Source: Armillaria gallica (Eukaryota > Basidiomycota > Agaricomycetes > Agaricales > Physalacriaceae). From it: a stretch of DNA of 64,000 nucleotides. The position numbers and the translations under genes are program-made. The stretch is from NCBI GenBank assembly GCA_037576215.1, contig JBANDB010000001.1:7688001-7752000 (forward strand). The letters run 5' to 3'. Position 1 is the stretch's first letter. Every line of letters starts with the position of its first letter. Below, in pieces: positions 12,601 through 25,319 of the stretch. The notes beneath the pieces were generated by a model that ran no database searches, was not told the DNA's origin, and worked only from the letters and a program-made list of their open reading frames with translations.

Positions 12601-13496
12601 TTCGATGCTGTTGCATTTCTAGCCTGTGCACACAGAGTCTCTTCACCGGTTTATACTGAAGATGAATGGGGTGGCCAGCAGCTCTCTGCAATTGATATGC
12701 AGCATATGAGCACTCTTGCTACCTTTTTGGGGGGAGATGCCCGTCATGGTATAACAATGTGGTTGAAGACACACCTATTGCATATACCAATAATGTGAAT
12801 GGTGATGATTTTCCTACATTCATGGAAGTCATTAATGGTCTGTACCGATGATTTATCCATGAATCATCACTTTATGCTGTAAATGAGCACTTTGAACATG
12901 TTCAGTACAGTTTTGAGGGCATTGTTCGCAAACTCTTTGCAAGTCTATTGTGATTTGCTAACATGATGCCCTCACTGCCAGATGTCTATACCTTCCGATG
13001 GCGTTTGATGATTTTCTTGCCTTCAAATATTCACCAAGAAATCACCCATACAGGACTTACTGCTGAGGTCTCAACTGTGAATGATATTATGCAGCATGCC
13101 CTTATTGTTGAGAAGGGTATCCATGCAGAATGGTATTACAGTCAACAAAGACAGGACCATATTTCCTGGCTCCGCAAATCATCAAAGGAGAATGCAAAGG
13201 CTGTAAAGAAGAAGCATTCTCCATCACCTCGCAAATTCAAGAAGGTTCAGGGTGAGCACCATAGCACTTGACCTAATCCTAGCTATGAGAAATTCAAGCA
13301 AATCTGTGATCAACCTAAGAAGGATCACCCATCTTCAGGTCACAAACCCTCACATCCCAATCACTCCAAGGACAAGAGCAAATCAAACTCAAAGGTCCCC
13401 ACCTGCTATGCTTGTGGGAAGGAAGGTCATTATTCTAATGATCCCTCATGTCCTGACTACAGAAAACGAAGTTCTGGGGAAAAATTATACCATATT

Positions 13497-16391
13497 GTGG
13501 ATGATAATTCTCCTGCAAACTCAGTGTCAGAGCATGAATTCTCTGAAGAGGAGAGTCATACAGATGTGGGAAACCCTCCAGATTGGACTCATTTATCAGA
13601 AGACAAGCCAGAAAGTCTATCTGGCCACCAATCCACAAATGATTCTGATGTGGAAGATCCATATGGCAGAAGTCAGTATACTATGGATGAAGGTATAACT
13701 GATGAGCATATGGGATTTATTCTTGACCAATCTGGTGATGAATTGGATGTGCTAGATGTCTATGGCTCCTCTAACCATGATAGCAATCCCATGACTTGCA
13801 ATCCTGGTAGTGATTCCTCCTCAAATTCTGATTCAGACAGTGATGGGATGGAGTCTCATGACAAGTATTTATTAGACTTCCCTGAATACCTTCGAGCTAT
13901 TCAAACAGATCATTCAAGTGATGGAAAGATCAAGGGATATCGACCAACACTTGAGCCAACAAAGGTTCATGCACCTTGGACTGCTTCTTGCCCAAAGTGT
14001 ACTGCCATAGAGAATCGCTGCCTTGCTGCATTGGTTAATATTAATGGACGTGATGCTTTTACCCTCTTTGATTCCAGAAGTATCGCTGATGCAATCAGCC
14101 CTGATTTTGCTTGTCTTTCTAAGCTTGATGTATTCCAGTTGACAACACCAATAACACTTCAACTTGGAACTAAAGGAAGTCGCTCATGGATCACCCATGG
14201 GTGCAATGTGTCCTACCAGTTTGGAAACAGCTGTGCATCTATTTCAGGGGATGACTATTACTTTGATATCGCTAATGTCAATCAATATGATGCGGTACTA
14301 GGCACCGTTTTCATGCATAAGCATGGTATATCACTCGATTTTGAGTACAACACAATCCAAATTCAGTGTATTCCAGCCCCTACCCTTTCTGAGGGGGAGG
14401 AAACCAAGGAAATGACTCGTAGATATGCTAAGCATGTATCCAACAAAATTCAGTTTGATTTGGATGAGGAAATCGAAATCAAACCTCACCCAAATAAACC
14501 CAAACAACAGGCACCAAATATAAAAGACTCGAAAGGTTCAACTAAGAGAGTCCCACCATTGAAACCTAAGTCAAAATGACTAGATGGCCAGCCTGTAAAT
14601 GAAGCTAGATCAGATAAGCCTGAGCCCCCATGGTCATGCTATGTGCCAACCATAGAAGATACCGCTGAAGAAGAAGACAGTGAATGTCCTGCAGGGTCAC
14701 TGAACCGCCAATTACCTGTCCTACTTACACCTGAAGATTTTGTGTCAACAGAAGAACTTTCAAAAATTGTTGATGAAGCTCTTACCTTGGATCCATCGAA
14801 TCCAAAGAATAGACAACAAATCCTTGAAGTAAACAAACTTGTACAGGAGTTCTACCAAGAGAAATTCCTGGAATCTCAGACCAAACAGGCAGAAGATTCA
14901 AATCCAAAAATCTCAATTGAAGAAGCTATTCATGCTACTTCTGAGCTATACAAGGAAAGGACAAAGGACATAACCTCTCCTTCAGTCGCAGATATCCCTT
15001 GACTTTGTGCACAATGGATGGAATCTTGCTGTGACATTATGGGAGGCATCCCAGAGGAATTACCTCCACTTTGAGCTGTAAATCATGAAATTCCATTAAT
15101 CAATGATAGCGCAAAGTACAATTACTACTTACCATGATGCCCTGACTCTATGAAGGGTAAGCTGGCCGAGAAAATTGCTCAGTACAAGAGAGTTCATTGG
15201 TGGGAGCCATGTGTCTCAACTCAAGCTGTTCCAATGCTATGTGTTCTGAAAAAGGATGGCTCAGATATCCGAACCACTGTTGACTGTCGGAAGCACAATG
15301 AGAACATGGAAAGAGATGTTACACCTTTCCCTGACCAGGATACTATTCAACTTGACATTGCTCAGGCTAAAATCCGATCCAAGATTGATCTTTCCAATGC
15401 CTATGATCAAGTACACATTGTCCCATCTGATGTATGGAAAACAGCTTTTGCAATTATTTTCGGAACCTTCAAGAGCAATGTTATGCAGCAAGGGGACTGC
15501 AATGCCCCTTCTACATTTCAATGACTCATGACTTCAATTTTCCAGGATTATATCAGAGTCTTCATGCATGTATATCTCGACAACTTGTTCATTTACAGTG
15601 ACAGTGTTGAGGAACATAAACGCCACCTAAAGCTTGTCTTTGATAAGCTTCAAGAGAACAAGCTATTCATGAAGGCAGAAAAGGTTCAACTATACACTGA
15701 GAGGATGGATTGTCTCAGACATCTTATTGATGACAAAGGACTTCATGCCAATTCAGATAAGCTAGAGTGAATCAGAAACTGGCGACAACCTTGCTACTAT
15801 AATGATATTGAGAAATTCCTTGGACTTGTGAATTATCTCGCACACTTCCTGCCAGATGTGACAGCATACACAGCTCCTCTATCAGAAATGACAAAGAATG
15901 GACAGCCCTTCTACTGGCGCCCACTTCATTCTGTCTGCTTCCAATCCATCAAGGATTTGTGCTGCAAGGTACCTATTCTTTGTCCTATTAATTCTGCAGT
16001 CAAGGAGCCTATCTGGGTCATCTGCAATGCTTCGATTTCAGGTGTAGGTGCCATGTATGGTCAAGGCCCTACTTGGCAAACCTGTCACCCTGCCAGATTC
16101 ATATCAAGGAAGTTCATGGATAGCCAATGCAATTACCATGTATTTAAGACTGAAACTCTTGCTATGCTTGAGGCTTTATTGAAATGGGAGGACAAGCTTA
16201 TTGGCTATCATCTTCACATTGTCACTGATCACAAGGCTCTGGAATTCTTCAAAACCCAACATTGTTCATCAAGTCATCAAATGCACTGGATGGAGTACCT
16301 CTCTCACTTTGATTTCGATATTACTTATGTGAAGGGCATAACTAATGTCTCCTCTAGAGGGATATATCAATTCCAACCCAGTTCTCCATAA
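13497..16391 (+). pseudogene. Gypsy-1 pol (protease, reverse transcriptase, RNase H), broken
   Basis: The acidic linker is followed by a retropepsin-like domain (about 14020-14380) in which the active-site DSG reads DSR. The RT domain starts near 15150; the catalytic YXDD box, near 15571, reads YLDN. RNase H (about 15990-16350) shows CNAS where the first catalytic Asp (CDAS) is expected, while VTDHKALEFF is kept. Each of these losses can be written as CpG to CpA. In-frame TGA stops at 14577, 15000, 15522 (FQ-stop-LMTS, where families have FQRLMT) and 15768 (KLE-stop-IRNW) fit CGA to TGA. No integrase follows; the last codons overlap the Helitron junction, so the final residues are not real pol sequence. 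Confidence 0.8.
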
Positions 16392-17670
16392 GGAAAAAGA
16401 AGAACATAATGAAGAGACTGATAGCTTGGATGTAGCTGGCTGATGCGTTTAAGAGATTGATCATGCATGCGTAAGACAATATCCCATTCATTCTTCACTG
16501 GCTCTGATCCATCTCCAGGAATGACAGCAGCCAACTCATTTGCTGTTGGCAGATTGTACCACTGACCATCAGTGCCATCGCCCACATGCAGTCACACTTC
16601 AAGATTTGGATACTCCTCACGGGGTTTGTCCTTCATAACGAGATAGGTGTGTTGGTATAATGGGACATATGGATTTACATCATGGAGCAATCCCTGTAGT
16701 GCAGACATAATCTCAGGCTTCAGATTAGGATTGCAATGATTATGCATTCCCAATGCCTCCATCGGATCATGTATATACAGCTGTGTATAAGACATCTTTT
16801 GGTTTTCTCCAGGTAGCAGAGATCCCATCCAATGGTGAAGCTCACTGGATATATGGAAGGAGTATGGTCCAGAAGAATTTGTAACTGCCTCATCCACCTT
16901 TACAGCCACTGATGTAAATGCTAAAGCTGCATTGTACTGTCAGATATTTTTCATAAAAGTATCAGACATTGGACTGATGCCATACAGAAGATTTCGGAGA
17001 ATGCCAGGAGCAGGACAGAGATTAGGGAGTTTAACCTGTCCTTGCAAGCAGCACATGCCAAAACAGGGTCTGGTCCTTGACTTGTTCTTGAGATGCTCGT
17101 TATACCAATGTGGTGCACCACAGTGTTCACAAATCCAATCCATTTTTCCAATACTCTGCTGAGAATGTGGTTCAACATATGGACATCTCGCATAAGGAAG
17201 TAAGGAAGGTATGGTCCTTGGTTGCAGTGGTGGTGGTGTAGGTGGTACTGGAGGTACAGGAGATGGTGGTGTAGGTGATGGTGGAGGTAGAGGTGGTGAC
17301 TGTCGGGATTCATCAACAGAATTCATCATATCAATATCAGGTGGTGACAATGCACGTGGAGGATGATTCCCATGACTGTGACCTCCTCTCCCTCGTGCAT
17401 GTCTATGTCCACCACCACACCCACGGCCCTGTGGTGGCAAAGGAAGCTGTGGAACAGAAGCATTATCATGTGCAGGCAACTGTCTGCCAGGTGCACCACC
17501 ACGTGCTTGCCTACAATGCCCTCCTCTGGTGGGAAAAACAGGATGAGGTGGTACAGTAGGCATAGGATGTTTACATGGATGATCCAGTTGAGATGGAATG
17601 TGGGTCTCAGGTGAGATATTAAAATATGGAAGTTGAATATTGGGATCAGGATCTGGATGAGGAGATCAGC
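16367..17670 (-). pseudogene. N-terminal fragment of a second Helitron Rep/helicase
   Basis: On the minus strand, pieces at 17563-16940, 16909-16592 and 16585-16367 lie in one frame. They read as a Pro/Arg-rich N-terminus, the zinc-finger-like segment CEHCGAPHWYNE...CFGMCCLQGQVKLP, then a part with YTQLYIHDPMEALG, then LPTANELAAVIPGDGSEP and FPYGELGWN. This is the same layout as 930-1930 of the first Helitron, but the sequence differs enough to be a separate family member. Stops at about 16937 (NI-stop-QYN; the first Helitron family pattern is NIRQYN) and 16589 are TGA at Arg positions. The HUH nuclease and helicase are missing: the piece ends at the junction with Gypsy-1. Confidence 0.8.
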
Positions 17671-18540
17671 CACGACAATGAGAAGGAGAAGTCATTTGAA
17701 GACATTGAATATGATCATGCTCAGGTGTACTGGGAGGAAAGTCAAAGGCATCATTCCTGGAGGGTGTAGATAGATTCCTGTTGGAGGAAAGCTATGAGCA
17801 TCTCACCCAATCTATCAGATATAAAAAACACATACATTGCAGGGTACAAACAGATGGCAGCAATGGACTCAATCACAGAGTAACAAACCTCTCTACCGTA
17901 GAAATCTATAATTGACCACAGATGGACCACAAAATTTGGTACAGAGGAATTCAATGCAACAACAGCAGTTATGGAGCTACACTTCCACAAATGGAAGGGG
18001 GGGCAACTATATCTGTGCGAACACAAATACCCAATTAGTCCTGCCACACCAATCTCCCTGACTCGTTGTGCTTGACAGAGGCCCCTATTCACAGGCGTGC
18101 AGGAGGGTAGGCTTGTCACCAATAACTGTGCCCTAAAGAAAGGAAAGAGGCTCAGAACTGAATCTGAGAGCTCTTGTCTTTGCTTTGACACAGAAATTGA
18201 GGGGATCACCCAGCAGCACCTTGATTTTTGCAACTCTCTGAGTTGGTAAGTGGATTGTTCACTTCTCTTCCTCTCATGGCTGTACATATTGTCACCACTT
18301 CTACTTGTACCTTGCGTCAGTGGATTAACCTTCTTCTAGTTGGATACCTTCTTTCTGTGTAACTGCCTGTCATTCATTTCTTTCAAGTGATGGCATACAA
18401 GCCACCATTTGTCCATTGATAGGCCTCATTGTAGCACTCATCTCAGCTTAGGAAAGATATTAATTTCACCTTCTTTAGTTCTCTAGGTCCTTCATAAGTT
18501 TACTCTCTCTTTCCTCCTTTGCATTTTACCTGTAGAACTA
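17671..18540 (-). other. flank of the Helitron fragment with one unassigned ORF (17751-18287)
   Basis: A minus-strand ORF of 178 residues (17751-18287) has no motif I recognise, though it is long for this decayed region. It contains Cys-containing hydrophobic stretches near its C-terminal half (AAICLYPAMYVFFI). It could be upstream host sequence captured by the Helitron, or chance. The rest (18290-18540) shows no gene. Confidence 0.25.
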
Positions 18541-20730
18541 TGCCAGATTTTTCCCTTCAAAATCTCAAGCTGCATCTTGAGCTGTTAGTCCACAAGAAGG
18601 ACACCAACACAAGTTTGTCCAACTCTCACCCTCCTATTCCCCCAAACTGATAATATTTGATCTTTCGTACAGAAGTAACTGCTTTCAATGGAGTTTTGGG
18701 TGGCTTGTATGATAAATTTATTGTCACCACACCAAATGCAAGTGCTTTATGGGTTTCACCACTTGGAAGTAATCAAATCATGTATCTTCATTTGGATCTC
18801 CACTATGGGGATGATGATCCTCTGTCTTGGCCTCAGCCATATATTGCTCAATACTGCAATTTCCCCATCATTCACTCTATGCTGCTGAGCATATCTGATT
18901 CTCATCCTAATGCTCCATTATACTGACTTCAAAGCAAAACTGATTTCTACAAAGCTGATTCTATGGGTGAATGTAGGGGTCCAGGATTTCTACTCCATCA
19001 CAAGTTTGTCTGGTTTCAACACTGGGTGAATATAATCATAGAGCATGGGAAGAGTATGACATTTTCCAAAGGGGCTGAGAGTTTGAAATACAGCTATATT
19101 ATGTTGCTTCACAACCTTCTAGAACACCTTTAGCACCTTCAAATGTCCCTCAAAAAGGTGCAATTAAGTGTTCAGGAGACTCAGTGCACAACAATATACT
19201 TGTGCACACTGATAGATTATATGTTAATCTATAAACCACATATGAATGCTATTCCAGACAGTTTGACAGAGTCATGAAAAGCAGATCCCAAGCTGATGGG
19301 AGCATTTATGAGTGACACTCAGGTTGTGCAGAGCTTCCTCCATGCAGGGATACCAGTGTGGATTATTTGGCCTGTTGATCAGCTTCCAAACATCTGTATC
19401 GACAAAACAGAACATTTCAAAGAACTGCACTTCTTCATATCTCTTGATCAGCATTGCACTAAGTTCTGCCCTATCTTCAAAGGTCATGGATTGACTGTAA
19501 AGAAGTACTATGCATTTGACTGATTTACACATAGCCATGTCTGATTCCCAAACATTTTTACTTGGATGGAAAGCAGTGGCTTACTTCCATCAATCAATCC
19601 TCCTATCCCTGCACCATCATTGTCTTCCTTATTGTCAAGAAACAACTGAAAGATGTTACCCTGTCAGTTTTCCTGCACTTTGATATTATACACACATATT
19701 TAATGCCTTTCTAGACTCCTGACAATCACAGAATAATTGAATGTCCTCTTTTTCAAAATGATTTGTTGACCAAACCCCTACATATCCATTCCTTCTGCCT
19801 CTTGTTGCCGCTTGGACTTATGGCTTATCTTATCTTGTATTTGATAAAACTCACTGCATTGGATCTGTTGGCACAAAGCCACTTAGATATGCTCTGCCCC
19901 CTCCTTCTTGTCTCACAACTGCTGAAAATCCCCAAAAAATACAGTCAATGTTTAAGTTCTGGCTATGCGTTCATGTTCCTATAATTTCCCATCTCTCATC
20001 AATCTCATATACACCAGTTCTTACAGATCAAAACAGCTGGAAGACTCTTGTATTGCTTGACTAGCTTGGAATTGCATCTCAACAGGAAAGCAGTGACACT
20101 AAATCAGCTAAACAGTGGGACAGAATGAAGGAGTTTCTCAAAGGATGCTGCAATGAGATTCAAATGGACTTGGGAGCCACTGAAAAAGAATCAGTCTTTT
20201 GGAGAGGAAAGCTATACTCCAAGTTGATGGCTGCCAACTATCAAGAGATTGTATAGGAGATTTCCAAGTTGGAATTTCATTTGGAGCTTGCAGAGCTGGA
20301 TCATATGATGCTAGTTGCTGCACTGAATCATGACACTGCTCACAAAACTGCTGTATTATGCTGCTTTGCTGGCCCCATTGCTGTTGCCAATGTCTGAAGT
20401 GCAAATATGGGCTTTGTTCATCCAAATTGGTTTGATCATGTGCTCTCTCTATGTTCATTGTGGCATCTGATGCAAACATGGGTAGGGCCAAAGCCAGAAA
20501 TGATAGCAAAGGATGAAACAGATTGGTTTTGGACCAAGAGTGAGATTCAGCAGTTGGAAAAGGAAATGATTGAATATCATGTTGATACATTCTTTCTTCA
20601 TTTTGGCTGGCCACCAGTACTTCCATACTATCTCCCACATAATCCTTGCACTTCATTCATCCCTATACCACATATTCAAAGGCAAACCTCAATACCTAAT
20701 GTATATGCCAATATCTTGAAGTGGGAGTAA
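18541..20730 (+). pseudogene. decayed gene of an uncharacterised multicopy basidiomycete family
   Basis: Coding-like pieces on the plus strand (18657-18926, 19296-19523, about 20030-20400, 20407-20730) match my memory of a repeated agaricomycete protein family of unknown function. Recognisable parts are LLGAF/MGAFMSDTQVVQSFLHAGIPVWIIWP near 19296, a region with NYQEIV-stop-EISKLEFHLELAELD near 20240, and the C-terminal FFLHFGWPPVLPYYLPHNP near 20600. Frames change between pieces (phase 0 to phase 1), and stops such as TAG at Trp and TGA after ANV at an Arg position fit C-to-T/G-to-A change. The family often sits among repeats; I do not know its role. The 5' start, near the ATG at 18541, is uncertain. 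Confidence 0.5.
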
Positions 20731-22010
20731 ACCTTCACTTTTATACTTTTGTGTACAGTTTAGGTATTATTCATATAGCATTTAATTGACATTCTTGAAT
20801 TGATACATTTTAAATATGATCTTTATATGCATGAACTGGCTTTGTATCTGTAGCACCAGCACCAGTGATGATGTCAGTATTCAGAACTGGGTTCTGAAAA
20901 GGCACATATGTATTATGTAATCCAGTTCTTCTTAGTCTTGTAGTAGCTGTCCATATACACATATACATTGGTTCTAGAGCTATTTCATATCATGCAAGCC
21001 ATAAACCTTTCCAATATCTCTCACCGAAGCCAAAAGAGAGAGCATATGAAATATATTTCCTAATTGGAAATAGCCAATGGCTCAACTGGCTTCGAGCCAC
21101 CAAAAGTTGAGTTGTAGCCAAGCTGAGCTGTTCTAGGCCTGAGTTATCACCATGACTTTGGCTTGGTCATTTTTGACTCTCCTTGATGGCTTGATGACTC
21201 CAAGCCAAGCCATGGCAGCACTATCTTCAACCAGTACCTCTTGTATACTCACACTGCACCGCGTCTTTCTCCCACTGTATGCTTCTGCATTTTTGACCAT
21301 GATAATCTTTGATCTTATATGGTTAATTCCACTACATAGGTGCAGCTACACAGACATAGCATATGTCCGTCTTTACTGTCTCATTCACAATTTAAGATTT
21401 AAGATTTAATCAAAAAATTTGACCCATATATGTTGATGATGAGTTGATAGTGTACATTTTGGCATTCACTTTCTTGCTGGGGTAACAGTACTATGTTGTT
21501 GTTGCAGTGTTTTGCCAGACTGTACTCAAGGATTCGGATTCTTATTATTTCTTGTAAAGACATACTCATATCATGACAGGAAGATGACAGTGTTGGACAG
21601 GGCACAAATGTCCATATGGGTTGTCTTGACTCTTCCTCCAATGATGGCAGACTGATGGTGTTCTATGGCTGAAAAAATGGCGCTAGAGACATTTGTAGTA
21701 GTGTTTCCAACAGACATGGAGTTGAAACTTTTATCTTCATCATTACTGAAGGGAGCCATGTGTTATCAACAGTGGAATCCATGCATGAAGGCATTTGCCA
21801 GAGCATTCCTGTTCTGGATGCTATATCTTATTAGGAAGGTGCATGGTCAGCAGAAATGAACCTGCTATATTTAAACTCAGTTGTACAGGTCGTCTTATGA
21901 ATATTTCGTGAGCTTGCTCCCATATATGGAAGACAACCAGTTACAGGTCTAGCTCATAGACACACCATCTGAAATTGGTCAGTCATTTTCCTACCCAGGA
22001 ATGTAGACAC
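20731..22010. other. no gene recognised
   Basis: This 1.28 kb between the decayed gene and repeat A has short ORFs only. A segment near 21070-21130 repeats GGCTTCGAGCCACC/AGTTGAGTTGTAGCC-like words in both orientations, but I could not define an element end. Confidence 0.35.
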
Positions 22011-25000
22011 TGATGGGCCTAAGACTTCTGTGGCAATGGCAACACCAACTCAGAATGAGATTGGGTAATTAACATAGTAGCATGGCAATCAAGGTGATCG
22101 TGTGTGTGAGTGGGTTTGGGGCACCTCCATGCAGTAAATCAATTCCTCTAAACACAAGAATACACTGCAACTTTAAGTCTGCGAAGTAGTACTGCTTGGT
22201 AGTCAAGTACTAGATGCTAAGGCTATAAGCTGAGAGGGTTCTCTCAAAATGAGAGGGAATGGAAGTGGGTATGATGTGAATACCATGAATCTGTATGTGA
22301 AAATGCAGGACAAGACTAGAAAACATTGCTCGATGGTAATTGGAGCAGGGTGAACGATGGAGAATAGACTAAACAGTCAGCAATAGTCTATGAGTGAATG
22401 AGGTGATGAGAAAATGTGGGTGGAGACAACGTGTGGCAAGAGAAAACATTGAACTACAAAAACTGGTGATGATACTGGTCCTATATGATGCGATGGGGCT
22501 GTGTCGATGTCAAAACTGGTCTGGTACTGAAACAATCCTATCTTATGTCAAACTAACCTTCAAGTCCACTTGAGGGACTGATACTATATGAAAACTGGCT
22601 GAAACTGATCCTAAGTCTGCTCGGAGACTACCCAAGTGGGCAATGATAATGATTGTGAAAGGGAAACTGTAAAAACTCCAATGGTGTGAAAGTGAAATAA
22701 TGATTGCCTATAAAAGATAATGGGGATGAGGTATGGTGTGGTGATCACATATTGGCACAGTATGAGCATGCACCAATAGTGTTAAGAGTGAAGAGTGCAT
22801 AGCAAAGGACTCTTCACAGTTAAAAACTGTGGAATAACTCTGGTGAGCTCAAGAGTCGACATGCAATCAAGAATATGCTGGGGTAAACTGTATATTGCTA
22901 TAGAATGGGGAATAGACATGGTTTACTGGCAATAGACTAGTGCATGACGATAATTGATGTAGTCTGGGGTCAATTAGAGATGAACTGCTCTGTAACTACA
23001 TTTTCTAGCTAGTTTTTATACTACAAGTATGAATTTATAAATAAAGTAAATACATGAGACTTAGTAAGGCTGTAAGGCCTTGGCTTTGTAAAAATCAGAG
23101 GAAACATGTGATATTTTGTCTTCTAAAGTAACAGCAACTTGTTGATGTTGCCATGTATAGATGTGAACTGTATGGGGTCATTGAGTGATGCACGGATTGT
23201 TAGGTGCTGTTTGGCTGTGGATTACTTGAGCAATAGTTGTTGTGCTGAGAAGTACGTTGATGTGCTCGGTAACAGGCAGCACGCAAATGAAACTAGTGTC
23301 TAGATTGTCAATCTAGATACTAAATCACACACACACACACACAATCACCAATATTAAGTTTGAGGGTGAGTACAATAGAAGCACTCGTGGTGTATGTAGA
23401 TTTCGATAATCAATTGGGTTTTGCTTTAAAACAACTTCAATTCAAGTCTAGAAGTGTTTACACAAGATACACTAATCACGATAGCGAGGTATATGAATGT
23501 GGGGGGTTTGTAAGGTATAATTTGAGTGGCTTGGACTCGAAACAACTTCGTCTAGAAGAGCTGGTAAGGCTTTAACTAGGGAAGCTCTAACAATCAAACA
23601 ATCAAAGACCTAGAGGTCTACAAAGAACATAATTGCTCTGGAGTACACAGACTCAATTATAACACAAGCACACACACTTGCAACAAAGAACTGAAGTTCT
23701 GCAAAGAGTACACAGACTCTACAAAGAACACACAGGTCCTGGCTTCAAGTACGAGACTTGCAAAGAGTACACAGACTCTAGAGTACACTGACTCGTTAAC
23801 TGTTCAAACTTAAAGCATTCTAGGGCTTATTTCACTTCAACTAGGCAACGTTTTCGGTCTGTGGTCGACTTAGCATGTCTAGATCACTTTAGTCGGTGAG
23901 GGAGCACAAGGCCTTTGTATGTGGAGCAGTTCAATTAACTAGCAAGGCACAAATGTAGGGACAACTCTTCTTCCTACTTAGTTCTTCTAGATTACTTATA
24001 GCCACCCTTTTGGGGTTGACTTGGTAAACTTAATTCACTTCAGTCGAGGATATGCAATTTAAAACCAGTGATTGATTAGGTAGCTATAAGACTACTAGCA
24101 CAAACTCGGGGGAATGCTTTCTTCCTGTTATGCATCTAGTCATTGCTAATTTATATGATTCCTAGTCTAGGTATAGGAGCTTGTATCTAAAAGTAATTAT
24201 GGTATGAGCTTTGGGTATCAATACAAATGATGAGTAATTAATTTACAAGGATTGCGCCATTCCGAGGTTTCTATTCAGTTGGATGGAATGACTAGTGGTC
24301 ATTCTATTACTGAGGAGTGTCCTAATGGTCTGTAGAAACTCCTTGCTTTTCTTTCATGCCTTGCCGTGTGGATTCCTATTCAATACTACAAATTGCACAG
24401 TATTTCAAGGATGTAACCACCAATCGTGATTGATCGTCAGACCAAGATTGTATTTGCTTCGATCACTGTGCGATCTTTAACTATCTCGGTGCCAAGCATC
24501 GGTTATTCAGTTATTCCTAGTTTTAGTCATGTTCTAGACTAAGTTCATTTTACTGTGTGTATCGTTGTGGACTTAGCAATCCTTTTCTAGGCTTATTCAA
24601 GTTGTCGAGATGACAAGTCATCTAGTTCTTCTGTGTTCTGCTTTATTGTTTGTATTTCATCTCGATGTGTCCCTTGGTTCCGACTGTAAATAGTCTTGTT
24701 TTGGGCAGGGAATAGCATTCAATGTTGAAGGCTTATAGAGTTGACTCATCTAGATGTTGCTTCTAAGTCCGTTCTGACACTGTACTGCTCACTATCTTAT
24801 GTAGTATACTAGCTATCAGTGTAAAGCCTTCACTATAGCTCTCTGTACTGCTTGTAGACTGCGCTATTTGATAGAAAATTGCAAAATCTATGGGTAGCCT
24901 GATACCAAGCATATCAATGTGTGGGGTAATGTTTTCTTGAAGTAACAGGCTTAGTAAATACAGTCTGTAGTTGCCATAGCTGCAATTGCCATAGCTGGGA

Positions 25001-25319
25001 GGGTACTTGCACCAATCAGGTCATTTTCATTAAGTGATCAATAAGTGTGATAACTGGGTGCTTTGGAGTGATGTGTCAATTCCATATTGGGATGATTGTC
25101 GATTGAAGGTGCCTTGCCATGATGAAGTATGGCAATTATGATTTGTGGCAAGATGGGATGGATATCAAAGCACATAAGGAGGAGTGGTTGCTATAGGATG
25201 AAAGTGGTATCAGTGTGCATGCAATCATTGGTTTGCTAAAAGTCCATTGAAGGGACTGTAGTGTTAATTAGCAGGTAAAATCTGCGAATTCTGAGCATAC
25301 AGAGCCTGGAGGCTCATCA
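22011..25319. repeat. repeat A, copy 1 (interrupted by repeat C copy 1)
   Basis: This copy starts TGATGGGCCTAAGAC at 22011 and ends GGAGGCTCATCA at 25319. The second copy is at 30991-36326. Without nested DNA each is about 1.65-1.7 kb. The ends begin TG and end CA and are short inverted repeats (TGATGRGCCT / AGGCTCATCA). Flanks are ACAC on the left and ACGC on the right, a possible 4-bp target duplication with one CpG change. These traits fit a solo LTR, or a non-autonomous TIR element. There is no protein-coding signature. Repeat C copy 1 sits inside it at 23258-24916; the two halves are contiguous in copy 2. Confidence 0.7.
23258..24916. repeat. repeat C, copy 1 (solo-LTR-like), nested in repeat A
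   Basis: The sequence from TGATGTGCTCGGTAAC (23258) to GATACCAAGCATATCA (24916) recurs at 28385-29940. The two ends are imperfect inverted repeats over 16 bp, start TG and end CA. Flanks ACGT (23254-23257) and ATGT (24917-24920) look like a 4-bp target duplication with one CpG-to-TpG change. A (CA)n run lies near 23325-23343, and short direct repeats of AAAGAGTACACAGACTC lie near 23690-23790. No coding region is seen. It is younger than repeat A copy 1, which it interrupts. Confidence 0.7.

Larger units (their letters stand above)
8547..13496 (+). pseudogene. Gypsy-1 gag polyprotein, broken and split by an insertion
   Basis: The gag frame starts near 8547 and keeps the same phase through the proline-rich block at 9867-10736 to the capsid-like core beginning IPRPQKYEGSSD at about 10775. 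The core is then interrupted by about 1.6 kb and resumes near 12630 (VYTEDEWGGQQLSAID), with one frameshift in a T5G6 run near 12725-12735, then continues (PDVYTF near 12980). A zinc knuckle CYACGKEGHYSNDPSC lies near 13404-13451 and matches CX2CX4HX5C. In-frame TGA stops occur at 9324, 9444, 9507, 9630, 9711, 10734 and 13269, mostly of the kind expected from CGA. Gag would form the virus-like particle. The start codon is uncertain because the leader is decayed. Confidence 0.7.
7372..16360 (+). mobile_element. Ty3/Gypsy retrotransposon, truncated after RNase H (Gypsy-1)
   Basis: Order and motifs fit a Ty3/Gypsy element on the plus strand: LTR-like block, gag with CCHC knuckle, protease, reverse transcriptase, RNase H. 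The integrase and 3' LTR are missing: the RNase H reading ends near 16348, and an inverted Helitron piece begins by about 16370. Nearly all coding parts share one frame. It is inactive: many stops, and altered protease, RT and RNase H active sites. A 1.6 kb block splits gag. CpG is scarce in its coding part. Confidence 0.8.

Noticed and set aside
17275..17614. Plus-strand ORFs over the Pro/Arg-rich start of the second Helitron
   Set aside because: They are antisense shadows of low-complexity coding sequence in the minus-strand Helitron frame.
20138..20656. 172-codon minus-strand ORF
   Set aside because: The plus strand over the same stretch carries the recognisable family text (LEFHLELAELD, FGWPPVLPYY); the minus ORF is its shadow.
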